Notes: generated from the sequence alone by a model not told the origin. Counted from the stretch's first letter, positions 28,180-36,934 are shown. The stretch is 64,000 nt of DNA from Kangiella aquimarina DSM 16071 (GCF_000374105.1 NZ_KB893651.1:211838-275837), one strand, 5' to 3'. Made by a program: numbers and translations.

Positions 28180-28548
28180 TTACCAGGCGGAGGCCTGAAA
28201 AGCATTCTGATGCCATTCTATAATCGGCTCATTTGATGCCAATGTTACGGAAACAACATCAAAACGACAATCACGTTGCTGCATTTTTTTATTGGACTGT
28301 AAATACAACTGAGCCGTTTTGATGATTTTTTGTTGCTTGCGCAAATCAACGGTTTCAGCACCGCTACCGAAGCTGGTATTGGCGCGAAAGCGAACTTCAA
28401 CAAATACTAAAGTCAAACCATCCAGCATGACCAGGTCAATCTCACCGTAACGGGAACTATAGTTCCTCTCAATTAACTTGAGTCCTCGTTTTTTGAGATG
28501 ATTTTCGGCGAAGAGTTCAACCTTATCACCACGCTGTCGAGTACTCAT
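28180..28548 (-). CDS. yraN: YraN family endonuclease-like protein (UPF0102)
   Basis: This 122-residue protein carries the restriction-endonuclease-like core of UPF0102: RGDKVELFAENHLKKRG, RYGEIDLVMLDGLTLVFVEVRFR and CRFDVVSV. The E, D, and ExR residues form the nuclease-type active centre. The function of YraN is unproven, and proposed roles are in DNA processing. It lies between lpoA and diaA as in E. coli. Confidence 0.93.
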   Translation of the reverse strand: MSTRQRGDKVELFAENHLKKRGLKLIERNYSSRYGEIDLVMLDGLTLVFVEVRFRANTSFGSGAETVDLRKQQKIIKTAQLYLQSNKKMQQRDCRFDVVSVTLASNEPIIEWHQNAFQASAW

Positions 28549-28593
28549 TTATCGTACTATTCCTTGATGACCAATTTATTAAAGTTAGTATTG

Positions 28594-30432
28594 CTAAGGG
28601 TTAACTGGTATCCAGTGTCCATTCTGATATTTAGCCCAGGCAAGTTTGCGAACAATTCTGCCATAAAAATCTAATGTAAGCTCACCCGAAAGCCCTTCAA
28701 CAGAGTAATCGGATAATGCAGATAACTGGCCAATTTCAGGTATTAGCAGGAATGAGTCATAGCCTAGTGCAAAAAAGCGTCCAAGACTACCACCTGCGGT
28801 TGGGAACATTTTCGTAATCTTTTGCTTGTTCGAAGCCTGTTCCTCGGTTTGCGGTATCATCCAGGGGGCATCGACAAAATAAATGCCGTTGAGGTCATTT
28901 TCGCGTCTATTACTACCATTATAAAGGTTTGAAGTGGCGTAAACAGGCAGATTGTAAGCATAGTAATAGTTCAAGTATGGCTTGATAATACGAGCTTTTT
29001 CCGGCTCTGCAATCATAAAGATAAAATCTGCAGTGGTAGATATTTGTGCTGAAGACTCAATCGGAAGATTTAAAAGGTTTTGCAGCTCTCGCTTTCGTTT
29101 TTCAGCCTGATCAGCGCCAAGCATCTGCATCACGGCAACTTTTGGATCCGGAGTGCGAGATAAGTCGGCACTTCTAACCACGGTACCGCCATGGCGTTGA
29201 AAAACGTCATTAAATGTTTCGACTGCTCGATTGCCGACAGTTTTATCAGCATTGATAACGAAAGCACGGGTTTGTCCCTTATCAATAGCGGAACGGGCGA
29301 TCTGTTCTGCCTCATCTTCGATTGGCAGTCCAAACTGGAACATGCCCGTTGGTGCGTAGGTATTATCCAGTCGATTTAAAACTAAAGTTGGAATTGGCAG
29401 CTTTTGATATTGTGCTATATCGTTGGCTTTATTTTTCAATAAAGGACCAATGACAAATTCAACACCGTCAGCTAAAGCCTGTTGATAGAGTAACTCAACG
29501 GGTTCACTGGCTGTGTCATAAACAACCACTTCGGGCTTCTCGCTACCCATCATCTGGGTGTCATAAAACGAAGTCATAAATCCATCAAGAATCACGTTAC
29601 CAACTGTAGACAGGCGCCCGCTAGTTGGAAGAAACAGTCCAATTTTTGTTGGAGCACCAATATCAACGACAACACTCTCTCGTTGTACTTTAATATCAAT
29701 ATAGTAAAGGGCCGGATGGTTAGGATAGAGGATATTCCATTCCTGCATAGCTTCTGAAAGGGCAGCTGGATTATTGGCAAATTGCTGCTGAATGATCGCC
29801 ATGTCTAACCAGCCAAGCTCATCATGCTGATCCGCACGGTTGCGAGTGATTTCAAGAGCTCCGGTTGGAGAAGTCATCAACTCAATCCAGATTTTACGTT
29901 CCTGTTCTTCGCGAAGGTCTGGGTCTGTAAACAAAGGCATGGCTTCGATGCGTGTCATTGCCGCATCGGCATGGCGCTGATTGGCAGCCAGGCTATCCGC
30001 AAGCAATCTGTAATAATGTGATTGCCACTCAGGACTGAACTGCTCAGGGTTACGCACTGTTTGAAGAGCGCGGATTGAATCAAATGGTTGGTCCTGAGTA
30101 AGAGCCACTTCACCGACCAATAAGTACCAGTCCTTGCGTAATTCGAGCGGTAATTGAGTTGGATAAAAGCTATTTAATATATCGTATGCTTGAGTATATT
30201 GCTTTCTCTGAACGTAGGCTTTAGCCGCCTGTAGTAGGAAAGGGGCTCTATCGGCTTCTTCTGCTGCTTCTGCCTGCTGCAAATAAAACTCTGCAGGCTG
30301 CATGTCGTAGTCCGCAACGGCCCGTGAATCAGACTTACGAGAAGAGGTGGTTGTACAGGACGTTACCATCAATACGCTGAAAAAAGCCGTGAATACTAAT
30401 ATGAGGTTCTTATGCATACGCTTTTTTGTCAT
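28594..30432 (-). CDS. lpoA: Penicillin-binding protein activator lipoprotein LpoA
   Basis: This 612-residue lipoprotein has acylated Cys26 in LMVTSC. An N-terminal helical TPR-like domain (about 45-260) is followed by a C-terminal periplasmic-binding-protein-like domain (KIGLFLPTSGRLSTVGNVILDGF, EFVIGPLLK, FALGYDSFLLIPEI). LpoA sits in the outer membrane and spans the periplasm to activate PBP1A. It is divergent from rsmI, which matches E. coli yraL-lpoA-yraN-diaA-yraP. Confidence 0.95.
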   Translation of the reverse strand: MTKKRMHKNLILVFTAFFSVLMVTSCTTTSSRKSDSRAVADYDMQPAEFYLQQAEAAEEADRAPFLLQAAKAYVQRKQYTQAYDILNSFYPTQLPLELRKDWYLLVGEVALTQDQPFDSIRALQTVRNPEQFSPEWQSHYYRLLADSLAANQRHADAAMTRIEAMPLFTDPDLREEQERKIWIELMTSPTGALEITRNRADQHDELGWLDMAIIQQQFANNPAALSEAMQEWNILYPNHPALYYIDIKVQRESVVVDIGAPTKIGLFLPTSGRLSTVGNVILDGFMTSFYDTQMMGSEKPEVVVYDTASEPVELLYQQALADGVEFVIGPLLKNKANDIAQYQKLPIPTLVLNRLDNTYAPTGMFQFGLPIEDEAEQIARSAIDKGQTRAFVINADKTVGNRAVETFNDVFQRHGGTVVRSADLSRTPDPKVAVMQMLGADQAEKRKRELQNLLNLPIESSAQISTTADFIFMIAEPEKARIIKPYLNYYYAYNLPVYATSNLYNGSNRRENDLNGIYFVDAPWMIPQTEEQASNKQKITKMFPTAGGSLGRFFALGYDSFLLIPEIGQLSALSDYSVEGLSGELTLDFYGRIVRKLAWAKYQNGHWIPVNP

Positions 30433-30497
30433 AATTCCATACTCATCAAATAATTATCGGTATTTTAGGCGCTTAGGCGCAGCAAGGCAAAAAAGCT

Positions 30498-31367
30498 ATG
30501 GCAGAATTCGCACAAAGTGATACAGCATCGGCACAATTAGGCATTTTATATGTGGTGGCTACGCCGATTGGCAATATTGAAGACATATCTACACGTGCTA
30601 TTCGTCTACTTAAAGAGGTGGATCTGATTTTTGCTGAAGATACACGACACAGTCAACGGCTCATGCATCATTACGCCATAGATACTCAGATGATGTCGCT
30701 CCATGAACACAATGAGGTGGCTCGAATTGAACAAATTGCAGGACTGTTACAGCAGGGAAAGCATATAGCCTTGATTTCTGATGCGGGCACTCCCCTGATA
30801 TCCGATCCCGGCTTTAAGCTTGTACGAGAAATTAGGAAGCAAGGCTTTCGCATCAGTCCAATCCCGGGTCCCAGTGCCATTATTACAGCCCTGAGCGTTG
30901 CCGGGCTGGCGACTGACAGTTTTAGTTTCTGGGGATTTCTACCAGCGAAATCATCCGGACGAAAACAAGTTTTCAGTGATTTGTCTCAAAATAGGGAAAC
31001 ACTGGTATTTTATGAGTCATCTCATCGAATCTTAGACTGCCTAAAAGATTTAAGCGAAATTATGGGGGGTAGGGAGTTAGTAATTGCTCGCGAACTGACA
31101 AAAACCTTTGAAACCATCCTATCCGGAACGGCTGCTATTTTGATCAATATTCTGGAGCAAGATCTGGATCAACAAAAGGGAGAGTTTGTTCTGATGGTGA
31201 CTGGAGCTGACGATAAACCGACAGAAATGGATTCTGATACTCAGATGCTAATGGCTGCGTTACTCGAAGAGTTACCCCCGAATAAGGCTGCTAAAATTGC
31301 TGCTCAGGTGTCAGGGCTGAAGAAAAAGGTCTTATATCAATGGGCTTTGGAACAAAAAGAAAAATAA
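30498..31367 (+). CDS. rsmI: 16S rRNA (cytidine(1402)-2'-O)-methyltransferase RsmI
   Basis: This 289-residue tetrapyrrole-methylase-fold enzyme has LYVVATPIGNIEDIS, FAEDTRHSQRLMHHY, LISDAGTPLISDPGFKLV and PGPSAIITALSVAGL, the standard RsmI motifs, with a C-terminal helical domain. It 2'-O-methylates C1402 in the ribosomal P site using S-adenosylmethionine, together with RsmH, which is also encoded in this window (33889-34824). Confidence 0.96.
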   Translation: MAEFAQSDTASAQLGILYVVATPIGNIEDISTRAIRLLKEVDLIFAEDTRHSQRLMHHYAIDTQMMSLHEHNEVARIEQIAGLLQQGKHIALISDAGTPLISDPGFKLVREIRKQGFRISPIPGPSAIITALSVAGLATDSFSFWGFLPAKSSGRKQVFSDLSQNRETLVFYESSHRILDCLKDLSEIMGGRELVIARELTKTFETILSGTAAILINILEQDLDQQKGEFVLMVTGADDKPTEMDSDTQMLMAALLEELPPNKAAKIAAQVSGLKKKVLYQWALEQKEK

Positions 31368-31459
31368 AATTAGTGTCACTTTTCTCTGTTAACTAGAGTC
31401 TTAGTAGGTAATGAAAAGTTCTACAAGTTGGAACTTAATGACTATTAACTGAACTGGAG

Positions 31460-31960
31460 ATGTTTATGAAATCACTTAAATCAGCAGTTGCTATTTTACT
31501 AACGCTTCCGATGATGGCGCTAGCTGGTGAGGTTAAAGTCAGCTGGGGTGATTTTGATGACTTTATTGATGTACGTCCTGCAAACGAGACTAAATCAGGT
31601 TTCTATAAGCGTGTGAAAACAAGTCTGGAGAAGTCATTTACAAAACTTAGTGAGAAATTACCAGAGGGAGCTGTGTTTGAGTTTCGTATTACCGATCTCG
31701 ATCTGGCTGGAGATGTCCGGTATGGTGGACTCAATGATTATCGGCTGGTAGAACGTTTGTATTACCCAATAATGAAGTTTGATTATCAGTTGATTAATAA
31801 AGACGGTACGATTCTAAAACAAGGTACTGAGACATTAAAGGACATGAATTTTTTGGATCGAATCAGGTCTCCTGGTCAATACAGAAGAGAGAGTTTTTAT
31901 TACGAAAAGCGTATGTTTGAGGAGTGGTTCGAAGAAACCATAGAGTCACAGTTTAAATAA
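31460..31960 (+). CDS. Secreted DUF3016-family protein
   Basis: This 166-residue protein has a signal peptide (residues 1-22, cleavage after MMALA) and the DUF3016 pattern: VKVSWGDFDDFIDVRP near the start, LPEGAVFEFRITDLDLAGDV in the middle, and a C-terminal helix rich in acidic and aromatic residues. Its function is unknown. It is probably periplasmic and monocistronic, with its own terminator at 31980-32009 directly abutting the rnpB promoter. Confidence 0.8.
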   Translation: MFMKSLKSAVAILLTLPMMALAGEVKVSWGDFDDFIDVRPANETKSGFYKRVKTSLEKSFTKLSEKLPEGAVFEFRITDLDLAGDVRYGGLNDYRLVERLYYPIMKFDYQLINKDGTILKQGTETLKDMNFLDRIRSPGQYRRESFYYEKRMFEEWFEETIESQFK

Positions 31961-31979
31961 ACTCTGAAATTATATACAT

Positions 31980-32009
31980 AAAAAGGCAGGCCAATGAGCC
32001 TGCCTTTTT
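31980..32009 (+). terminator. Rho-independent terminator after the DUF3016 gene
   Basis: AAAAAGGCAGGC (31980-31991), 6-nt loop, GCCTGCCTTTTT (31998-32009). It insulates rnpB, whose promoter begins 9 bp later. Confidence 0.9.
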
Positions 32010-32017
32010 AATTTTGC

Positions 32018-32045
32018 TTGCTTTTTCATCATTGAAGACTAAACT
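32018..32045 (+). promoter_or_regulatory. Predicted promoter of rnpB
   Basis: TTGCTT (32018-32023), 16-bp spacer, TAAACT (32040-32045). The predicted initiation point, near 32052, coincides with the 5' end deduced from P1 pairing of the RNA. Confidence 0.6.
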
Positions 32046-32052
32046 TGCCCAC

Positions 32053-32405
32053 AAGCTGGCCAGACAGTCGCTGCCCACCATATGGTGGGGAGAGGAAAGT
32101 CCGGACTTCACAGAGCAGGGTGCCAGGTAACGCCTGGGCGGCGCAAGCCGACGGCAAGTGCAACAGAAAGCATACCGCCGATGGAATCGCAAGATTCACA
32201 GGTAAGGTTGAAATGGTGCGGTAAGAGCGCACCGCACTGCTGGTAACAGTATGTGGCGAGGTAAACCCCACCCGAAGCAAGACCAAATAGGGTTCCGTAT
32301 GGCGTGGCTCGCGTTGGAACCGGGTAGGTTGCTTGAGCCATGGAGTGATTCATGGCCTAGACGAATGACTGTCCTTGACAGAATCCGGCTTACCGGCCAG
32401 CTTAT
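32053..32405 (+). ncRNA. rnpB: RNase P RNA, bacterial class A
   Basis: This is the catalytic RNA that trims tRNA 5' leaders. The 5' end AAGCTGGCC (32053-32061) pairs with GGCCAGCTT (32395-32403) to form helix P1. Conserved class A elements are present in order: CAGACAGTCGC, GAGGAAAGTCCGG (32092-32104, P4 5' strand and J3/4), GTGCCAGGTAACGCCTGG, GTGCAACAGAAAGCA, ACCGCCGATGG, GGTGCGGTAAGAGCGCACCG, CTGGTAACAGT, AGCAAGACCAAATAGGG, GGGTAGGTTGCTTGAGCC and CCTAGACGAATGACTGTCC. Ends are placed from P1 and are accurate to a few nucleotides. The 3' part is tandemly repeated downstream. Confidence 0.97.
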
Positions 32406-32610
32406 TTTATCCTTATTGATAGTTTTGTCCTGAAGTTTCAGTCATTCGTCGATGACTGTCCTAGACGCACTCTTAATAAGAGATTCGGCTTACCGGCCAG
32501 CTTATTTTTTTCCATATTGATAGTTATGTTCTGAAGTTTCGGTCATTTGTCGATGATTGTCCTAGACGCACTCTTCATAAGAGCCCCTGCATTCCAGCAA
32601 GCTTATTTTT
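32365..32610 (+). repeat. Tandem ~100-bp repeats derived from the 3' end of rnpB
   Basis: The last 40 nt of rnpB recur downstream. ATGACTGTCCT occurs at 32365 and 32452, with the variant ATGATTGTCCT at 32553. GGCTTACCGGCCAGCTTATTTT occurs at 32387 and again at 32487, exactly 100 bp later. AGCTTATTTTT occurs a third time at 32600. Both downstream units share CTAGACGCACTCTT, an insertion absent from the functional gene. Each contains two preserved stems: CAGTCAT/ATGACTG (32439-32458, wobble-compensated at 32540-32559) and CTCTT/AAGAG (32470-32482 and 32571-32583). A comparable repeat array follows E. coli rnpB. The units may hold 3'-end processing or termination signals. Confidence 0.9.
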
Positions 32611-32650
32611 CTTCGTCATTAACTGTTCAGTTAGCGTGTATACTTACACC

Positions 32651-33061
32651 ATGAACTCTTCTGAATTCTACATTTTGTTGGCTGATTTAATTCTGATTAC
32701 TCATACACTATTTGTTGTATTTGTGGTGCTTGGATTGCTGTTCATCATTATAGGTGGCATATGTGGCTGGTCTTGGGTTCGAAACCCCTGGATTCGGTTG
32801 GCACACTTATTAGCGATTGGTGTAGTGGTCATTCAGTCCTGGTTTGGTGCTATTTGCCCATTGACTGTCTGGGAAAATAGCTTACGACAAATGGCTGGAG
32901 AGGCGGGCTATCAGGATTCTTTCATTTCATACTGGCTGGAAACGATTCTCTATTATCGTTTTCCACATTGGGTATTTGTTGTGGCCTATACTCTATTCGG
33001 TGCTTTGGTATTGGTCAGTTGGCTGTGGGTTAGGCCGAGACCTTTTAAAAAGGCTGTTTAA
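32651..33061 (+). CDS. DUF2784 family membrane protein
   Basis: This 136-residue protein has four membrane helices (about 7-27, 32-48, 52-70, 108-128) with the DUF2784 signatures LADLILITHTLFVVFVVLGL, NPWIRLAHLLAIG, FGAICPLTVWEN and YYRFPHWVFVVAY. Its function is unknown. The frame opens at GTG 32636, but ATG 32651 gives the family N-terminus. It lies 40 bp after the last rnpB-derived repeat unit. Confidence 0.8.
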   Translation: MNSSEFYILLADLILITHTLFVVFVVLGLLFIIIGGICGWSWVRNPWIRLAHLLAIGVVVIQSWFGAICPLTVWENSLRQMAGEAGYQDSFISYWLETILYYRFPHWVFVVAYTLFGALVLVSWLWVRPRPFKKAV

Positions 33062-33259
33062 ACAAACGAATCCACTGTTCTGACCCAAAAACAGCTCAAA
33101 ATGTTAAATCCCATACTCTAACTTAAAGTAAATTCTAACTTCCCTATCTAATTTTCTGAAAAATAAGCAGTTTATTTTTGCATGTTTGTTAGTGCTGACT
33201 AACTTCGCTAAGTGTTTGTCAAATAAGGACATTTTTCACATTTTCCATGCAAATTTGCC
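33062..33259. other. AT-rich gap between the DUF2784 gene and the mraZ promoter
   Basis: No coding gene is visible. One short perfect inverted repeat, GTTAGT-GCTG-ACTAAC at 33188-33203, lies about 60 bp ahead of the mraZ -35 element and could be a protein-binding site. The rest is AT-rich and may act as an upstream promoter element. Confidence 0.4.
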
Positions 33260-33288
33260 TTGCAAAATCAATGCAAAGTTCATATAGT
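33260..33288 (+). promoter_or_regulatory. Predicted promoter of the dcw cluster (Pmra)
   Basis: TTGCAA (33260-33265), exact 17-bp spacer, TATAGT (33283-33288). Transcription would start near 33295, at the first MraZ-type operator repeat, leaving a leader of about 135 nt before mraZ. Confidence 0.7.
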
Positions 33289-33293
33289 GTAGA

Positions 33294-33332
33294 GAAGTGG
33301 AGAAAAGTGTCGCAAAGTGGATCGTAAGGGAT
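33294..33332 (+). promoter_or_regulatory. MraZ-type operator: four direct repeats with 10-bp period
   Basis: AAGTGG (33295-33300), AAGTGT (33305-33310), AAGTGG (33315-33320) and TAAGGG (33325-33330) repeat every 10 bp, immediately after the -10 element. In E. coli MraZ binds TGGG-type repeats with the same helical spacing just downstream of its promoter and represses the cluster. The third repeat is followed by ATCGT and the fourth by ATCAG. Binding here is inferred. Confidence 0.7.
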
Positions 33333-33430
33333 CAGTGAAGATCAACGACCAATTTGCATAAAACAGCTGAGAACCGGGTAGCACTTTCGGTTCTGGCATA
33401 ACGAGTCAAAAGTGGGGTTTACATAGAGCC

Positions 33431-33886
33431 ATGTTCCGTGGAGCAACTGCAATCAATATGGACGCGAAAGGTCGTATCGCCATTCCGGCGAAGTACCGCT
33501 CGCGTTTTGAAGATGTTTGCTCCAATCAAATTGTGGTGACTATTGACCTGTTTGACCCGTGTTTATTACTTTTCCCGCTCCCCCACTGGGAACAACTCGA
33601 AGCAAAACTCGACACTTTTTCTAACACAGACCCTAACCAACGCCGTATTAAACGTATGTTACTCGGTCATGCATCAGAGCATGAAATCGATGGTAATGGA
33701 CGTATTCTACTGCCTCCTGTCCTGCGTGAATATGCGCAATTGGAAAAACAATTACTACTAGCCGGCCAAGGCAAAACCTTCCAGATTTGGAATGAAGAGA
33801 ATTGGCACAAGAAGATTGAGCAGGATGTTGAAGCGTTGGCTGAGGGGCCATTGGATCCAGAAAGTTTACCTGAACTGGCGTTCTAG
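33431..33886 (+). CDS. mraZ: Transcriptional regulator MraZ
   Basis: This 151-residue protein has two AbrB-like SpoVT half-domains: FRGATAINMDAKGRIAIPAKYR at the start and HASEHEIDGNGRILLPPVLREYA centrally, each with the characteristic DxxGR. It forms a ring that binds phased repeats upstream of its own operon and represses dcw expression. The putative operator lies at 33294-33332. It is the first gene of the cluster, 2 nt before rsmH. Confidence 0.96.
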   Translation: MFRGATAINMDAKGRIAIPAKYRSRFEDVCSNQIVVTIDLFDPCLLLFPLPHWEQLEAKLDTFSNTDPNQRRIKRMLLGHASEHEIDGNGRILLPPVLREYAQLEKQLLLAGQGKTFQIWNEENWHKKIEQDVEALAEGPLDPESLPELAF

Positions 33887-33888
33887 TT

Positions 33889-34824
33889 ATGAGCACCGAA
33901 CAAGAACACGATTCAGTCCTGCTAAACGAAGCAGTGGAGGCTTTAGTGATCGACCCTGACGGCATTTACATCGATTGCACATTTGGTCGCGGCGGACATA
34001 GTCGCGCCATTTTGTCGCATCTATCGGATGAGGGGCGATTGATAGGATTTGATAAAGATTTACAAGCCATTGCAGTAGGCGAACAACTGCAGCAGGAAGA
34101 CCAACGATTCAGCATCGTTCATGAGAGTTTTTCTCTTTTAGAACAAGAGGTTAGCAAGCGTGGCTGGGTTGGTGAAGTAACCGGTGTGTTAATGGATTTA
34201 GGCGTTTCATCGCCACAGCTTGATCAGGCAGAGCGCGGATTTAGTTTTATGCAGGATGGGCCATTAGATATGCGCATGGATACCACTCGTGGGCAGACAG
34301 CAGCGCAGTGGGTTGCCAATACTGATGAAGAGGACATGGTTTGGACTTTTAAAACATACGGCGAAGAGCGCTATTCGAAACGAATCGCTCGCGCCATCGT
34401 AGAAAAAAGAGCGAAAACGGCAATTACTCGGACCAAAGAATTGGCGGACATTATTTCACAAGCGCATCCCCGTTGGGAAAAGCATAAACATCCAGCGACG
34501 CGCTGCTTTCAGGCCATTCGTATAGCGGTTAACCGTGAGCTGGATGATCTGAAAGATACATTAGAACAAGCACTGAACGTACTAAAGGTAGGTGGACGCC
34601 TGGTAGCGATTAGCTTCCATTCGCTGGAAGACCGTATCGTTAAACAATTTATTCAGAAGCAGGAAAAAGGGCAGGATTTTCCGCCTGGCTTGCCGATTAC
34701 GGAAGACATGATTAATCGTCGCATGAAGAAGGTTGGCAAGTTTACCAAAGCTGGTGAAAGCGAGTTGGAACGGAATATACGAGCTCGAAGCGCAGTAATG
34801 CGAGTTGCGGAGAAGTTGGCATGA
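33889..34824 (+). CDS. rsmH: 16S rRNA (cytosine(1402)-N4)-methyltransferase RsmH
   Basis: This is a 311-residue RsmH (MraW). SAM-binding motif I is YIDCTFGRGGHSRAIL, with GVLMDLGVSSPQLDQAERGFSF, PATRCFQAIRIAVNREL and AISFHSLEDRIVKQF characteristic of the family. It N4-methylates C1402 of 16S rRNA, the same nucleotide targeted by RsmI. Its stop overlaps ftsL by 4 nt. Confidence 0.97.
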   Translation: MSTEQEHDSVLLNEAVEALVIDPDGIYIDCTFGRGGHSRAILSHLSDEGRLIGFDKDLQAIAVGEQLQQEDQRFSIVHESFSLLEQEVSKRGWVGEVTGVLMDLGVSSPQLDQAERGFSFMQDGPLDMRMDTTRGQTAAQWVANTDEEDMVWTFKTYGEERYSKRIARAIVEKRAKTAITRTKELADIISQAHPRWEKHKHPATRCFQAIRIAVNRELDDLKDTLEQALNVLKVGGRLVAISFHSLEDRIVKQFIQKQEKGQDFPPGLPITEDMINRRMKKVGKFTKAGESELERNIRARSAVMRVAEKLA

Positions 34825-35177
34825 GCCCGGCCAAACTAAAAGAGAAGGTAAAAGAAACTACTAGTTTGTGGCCTTTTTACAGTTTGCTGGCAACCGTGCT
34901 CCGTCGCTTTGGAGTCATTCTGTTGGGAGTACTGGTGGTGGTTTCAGGTATTGTGATTGCCCACCAGACTCACCAGATGCGTCAGGCAACGATTGCATTG
35001 AAGCAACTGGAAGATGAACAGACAGCACTGGATCTTCAATGGCAGAAGTTAAGCCTTGAACAGAGTGCATTATCAGAACACAGCAGAGTAGAGTCTCTTG
35101 CTGAAAAACGCTTGCAAATGAAGCCGTTAGATTCAAGAAATGAAGTGTTAATTACGCCCTCGGTTAGAGGTAAATAA
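34821..35177 (+). CDS. ftsL: Cell division protein FtsL
   Basis: This 118-residue bitopic protein has one membrane helix at about residues 31-49 (FGVILLGVLVVVSGIVIAH) followed by a periplasmic coiled coil (QMRQATIALKQLEDEQTALDLQWQKLSLEQSAL) and the SRVESLAEKRLQMKP segment conserved in FtsL. It forms the FtsQLB complex that activates FtsWI. Primary sequence is poorly conserved, and position between rsmH and ftsI is decisive. It overlaps both neighbours. Confidence 0.94.
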   Translation: MSPAKLKEKVKETTSLWPFYSLLATVLRRFGVILLGVLVVVSGIVIAHQTHQMRQATIALKQLEDEQTALDLQWQKLSLEQSALSEHSRVESLAEKRLQMKPLDSRNEVLITPSVRGK

Positions 35178-36934
35178 TGAAGAAAGTACAGAACCGTAAG
35201 TTAAAAACAGTACCGCTTTGTACATGGCGTTATTACGTCATGATTGCGGTATTGTTGTGCGGTTTTGGTGCTTTAGTGACACGTGCTGCGTATCTTCAGG
35301 TGGTTAACGCTGAGGAACTGACAGAGGCAGGAGAGTCACGCTCGGTACGTGTAAAAGGTATATCTAGTCATCGTGGCCTGATCCTGGATCGTAATGGTGT
35401 TGAGCTGGCTCGCTCAGTTCCCACCGAGTCAGTCTGGCTTGATCCTAAAACGCTTTTAGCTAATGAGGATGTGCTACAAAGTAAAGAGTGGAAAGCATTT
35501 GCTGCGGCATTGAAACGTAATGAAAATCAATTGAATCAATGGGTTAAAGATAGAGCTGATAAACGATTTGTTTGGCTCGAACGGCATGTTGATCCGAATG
35601 TCGGGCTGTATATTAAACGGCTGGATATTCCCGGGGTTGAATTTAAAACCGAGTATCGTCGGTATTATCCTAGCGCTGAAGTGACTGCCCATCTTGTGGG
35701 CTTTACTGGTATTGATGACAAGGGCCTGGAAGGGGTTGAAAGAGCTTTTGACAGCTTTCTGACTGGCCAGCCTGGAAGTAAGCAGGTAGTAGTGGACTTG
35801 TACCGTCGGGTAGTTGAAGAGCGAGGAATTCTGGCGCAGGCTGAGCAGGGCAACGATCTACAGCTTAGTATTGACACAAGAATTCAGGCAACTGCCTATA
35901 AAGAATTGAAGAAGGCTGTTTTACAGAACGGCGCCAAAGGTGGTTCTGTAGTGGTGGTTGATGTGGATACCGGCGAAGTTCTGGCTATGGCAAGCCAGCC
36001 ATCATTCAACCCCAATAGATCGGACAGTAGACTTCCTGAGTTCACACGTAACCGCTCCATAACCGACTTATTTGAGCCTGGTTCAACCGTGAAACCATTA
36101 ACGGTAGTCAGTGGCCTTTCAAGTGGTAAGTTTTCGACAAACTCAACAGTGGATACTTCACCTGGACGTATGAAGCTAGGTTATGCCTGGGTTCGTGACC
36201 CTCGAAATTATGGAGTTCTGGACCTGGATGGAATTATTAAAAAATCCAGCAACATGGGTGTTTCCAAGATAGCTCTCGAACTTTCAGATCAAGAATTCTT
36301 AAGTACTTACTATAAAGTCGGTTTTGGTATGGAGACTGGATTAGGCATTCAAGGTGAAGCGGATGGAATTCTAGCACCGAGAGCTAATTGGTCAGAACAT
36401 GAGAAGGCTTCCATGTCTTATGGTTATGGCTTTATGGTCAGCCCCATTCAACTGGCTCAGGCTTATGCCATTCTTGGTGCAGGTGGTGTACGTAATCAAT
36501 TGACGCTTATCAAGCGAACTGATGGTCAAGAATATCCACAAGAACAGGTCATCGAGCCGGAAGTGGCACGAGCAGTTGTGAAAATGATGGAAGAGGTGGT
36601 TTCGGAAGGTGGTACCGGTACTCAGGCCAAAGTCGATGGTTATCGTGTCGCAGGTAAAACGGGTACTTCTAGAAAGGCCGTGCGTGGTGGTTATGGTGAT
36701 GAGTATGTAACCGTGTTCGCCGGACTTGTACCAGCCAGCGATCCCAAATTTGCCATTGTTGTCATGGTTGATGAGCCTGCCGGTGATAGTTACTACGGCG
36801 GAACAGTATCTGCCCCAGTTTTTTCAAAAGTGGCGGATAAGGCGCTGCATTTGCTAAATATTGCGCCAGATAATAAGTCGCAAAAACACGCAATCGCTAC
36901 AGCGACTAATGTGGTGGGAGGTCAACATGACTAA
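35177..36934 (+). CDS. ftsI: Septal peptidoglycan transpeptidase FtsI (PBP3)
   Basis: This 585-residue class B penicillin-binding protein has a short cytoplasmic N-terminus, a membrane helix (about 20-40), a pedestal domain (RGLILDRNGVELARS, YRRYYPSAEVTAHLVGFTG), and a transpeptidase domain. The catalytic serine is S303 in EPGSTVKP, with SSN at 357-359 and KTGT at 494-497. It cross-links septal peptidoglycan with FtsW. The stop codon overlaps murE by 8 nt. Confidence 0.97.
   Translation: MKKVQNRKLKTVPLCTWRYYVMIAVLLCGFGALVTRAAYLQVVNAEELTEAGESRSVRVKGISSHRGLILDRNGVELARSVPTESVWLDPKTLLANEDVLQSKEWKAFAAALKRNENQLNQWVKDRADKRFVWLERHVDPNVGLYIKRLDIPGVEFKTEYRRYYPSAEVTAHLVGFTGIDDKGLEGVERAFDSFLTGQPGSKQVVVDLYRRVVEERGILAQAEQGNDLQLSIDTRIQATAYKELKKAVLQNGAKGGSVVVVDVDTGEVLAMASQPSFNPNRSDSRLPEFTRNRSITDLFEPGSTVKPLTVVSGLSSGKFSTNSTVDTSPGRMKLGYAWVRDPRNYGVLDLDGIIKKSSNMGVSKIALELSDQEFLSTYYKVGFGMETGLGIQGEADGILAPRANWSEHEKASMSYGYGFMVSPIQLAQAYAILGAGGVRNQLTLIKRTDGQEYPQEQVIEPEVARAVVKMMEEVVSEGGTGTQAKVDGYRVAGKTGTSRKAVRGGYGDEYVTVFAGLVPASDPKFAIVVMVDEPAGDSYYGGTVSAPVFSKVADKALHLLNIAPDNKSQKHAIATATNVVGGQHD

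Noticed and set aside
32365-32610. A CRISPR-like array after rnpB
   Set aside because: There are only two to three imperfect units of about 100 bp with no short identical repeats and no variable spacers. They are copies of the rnpB 3' end.
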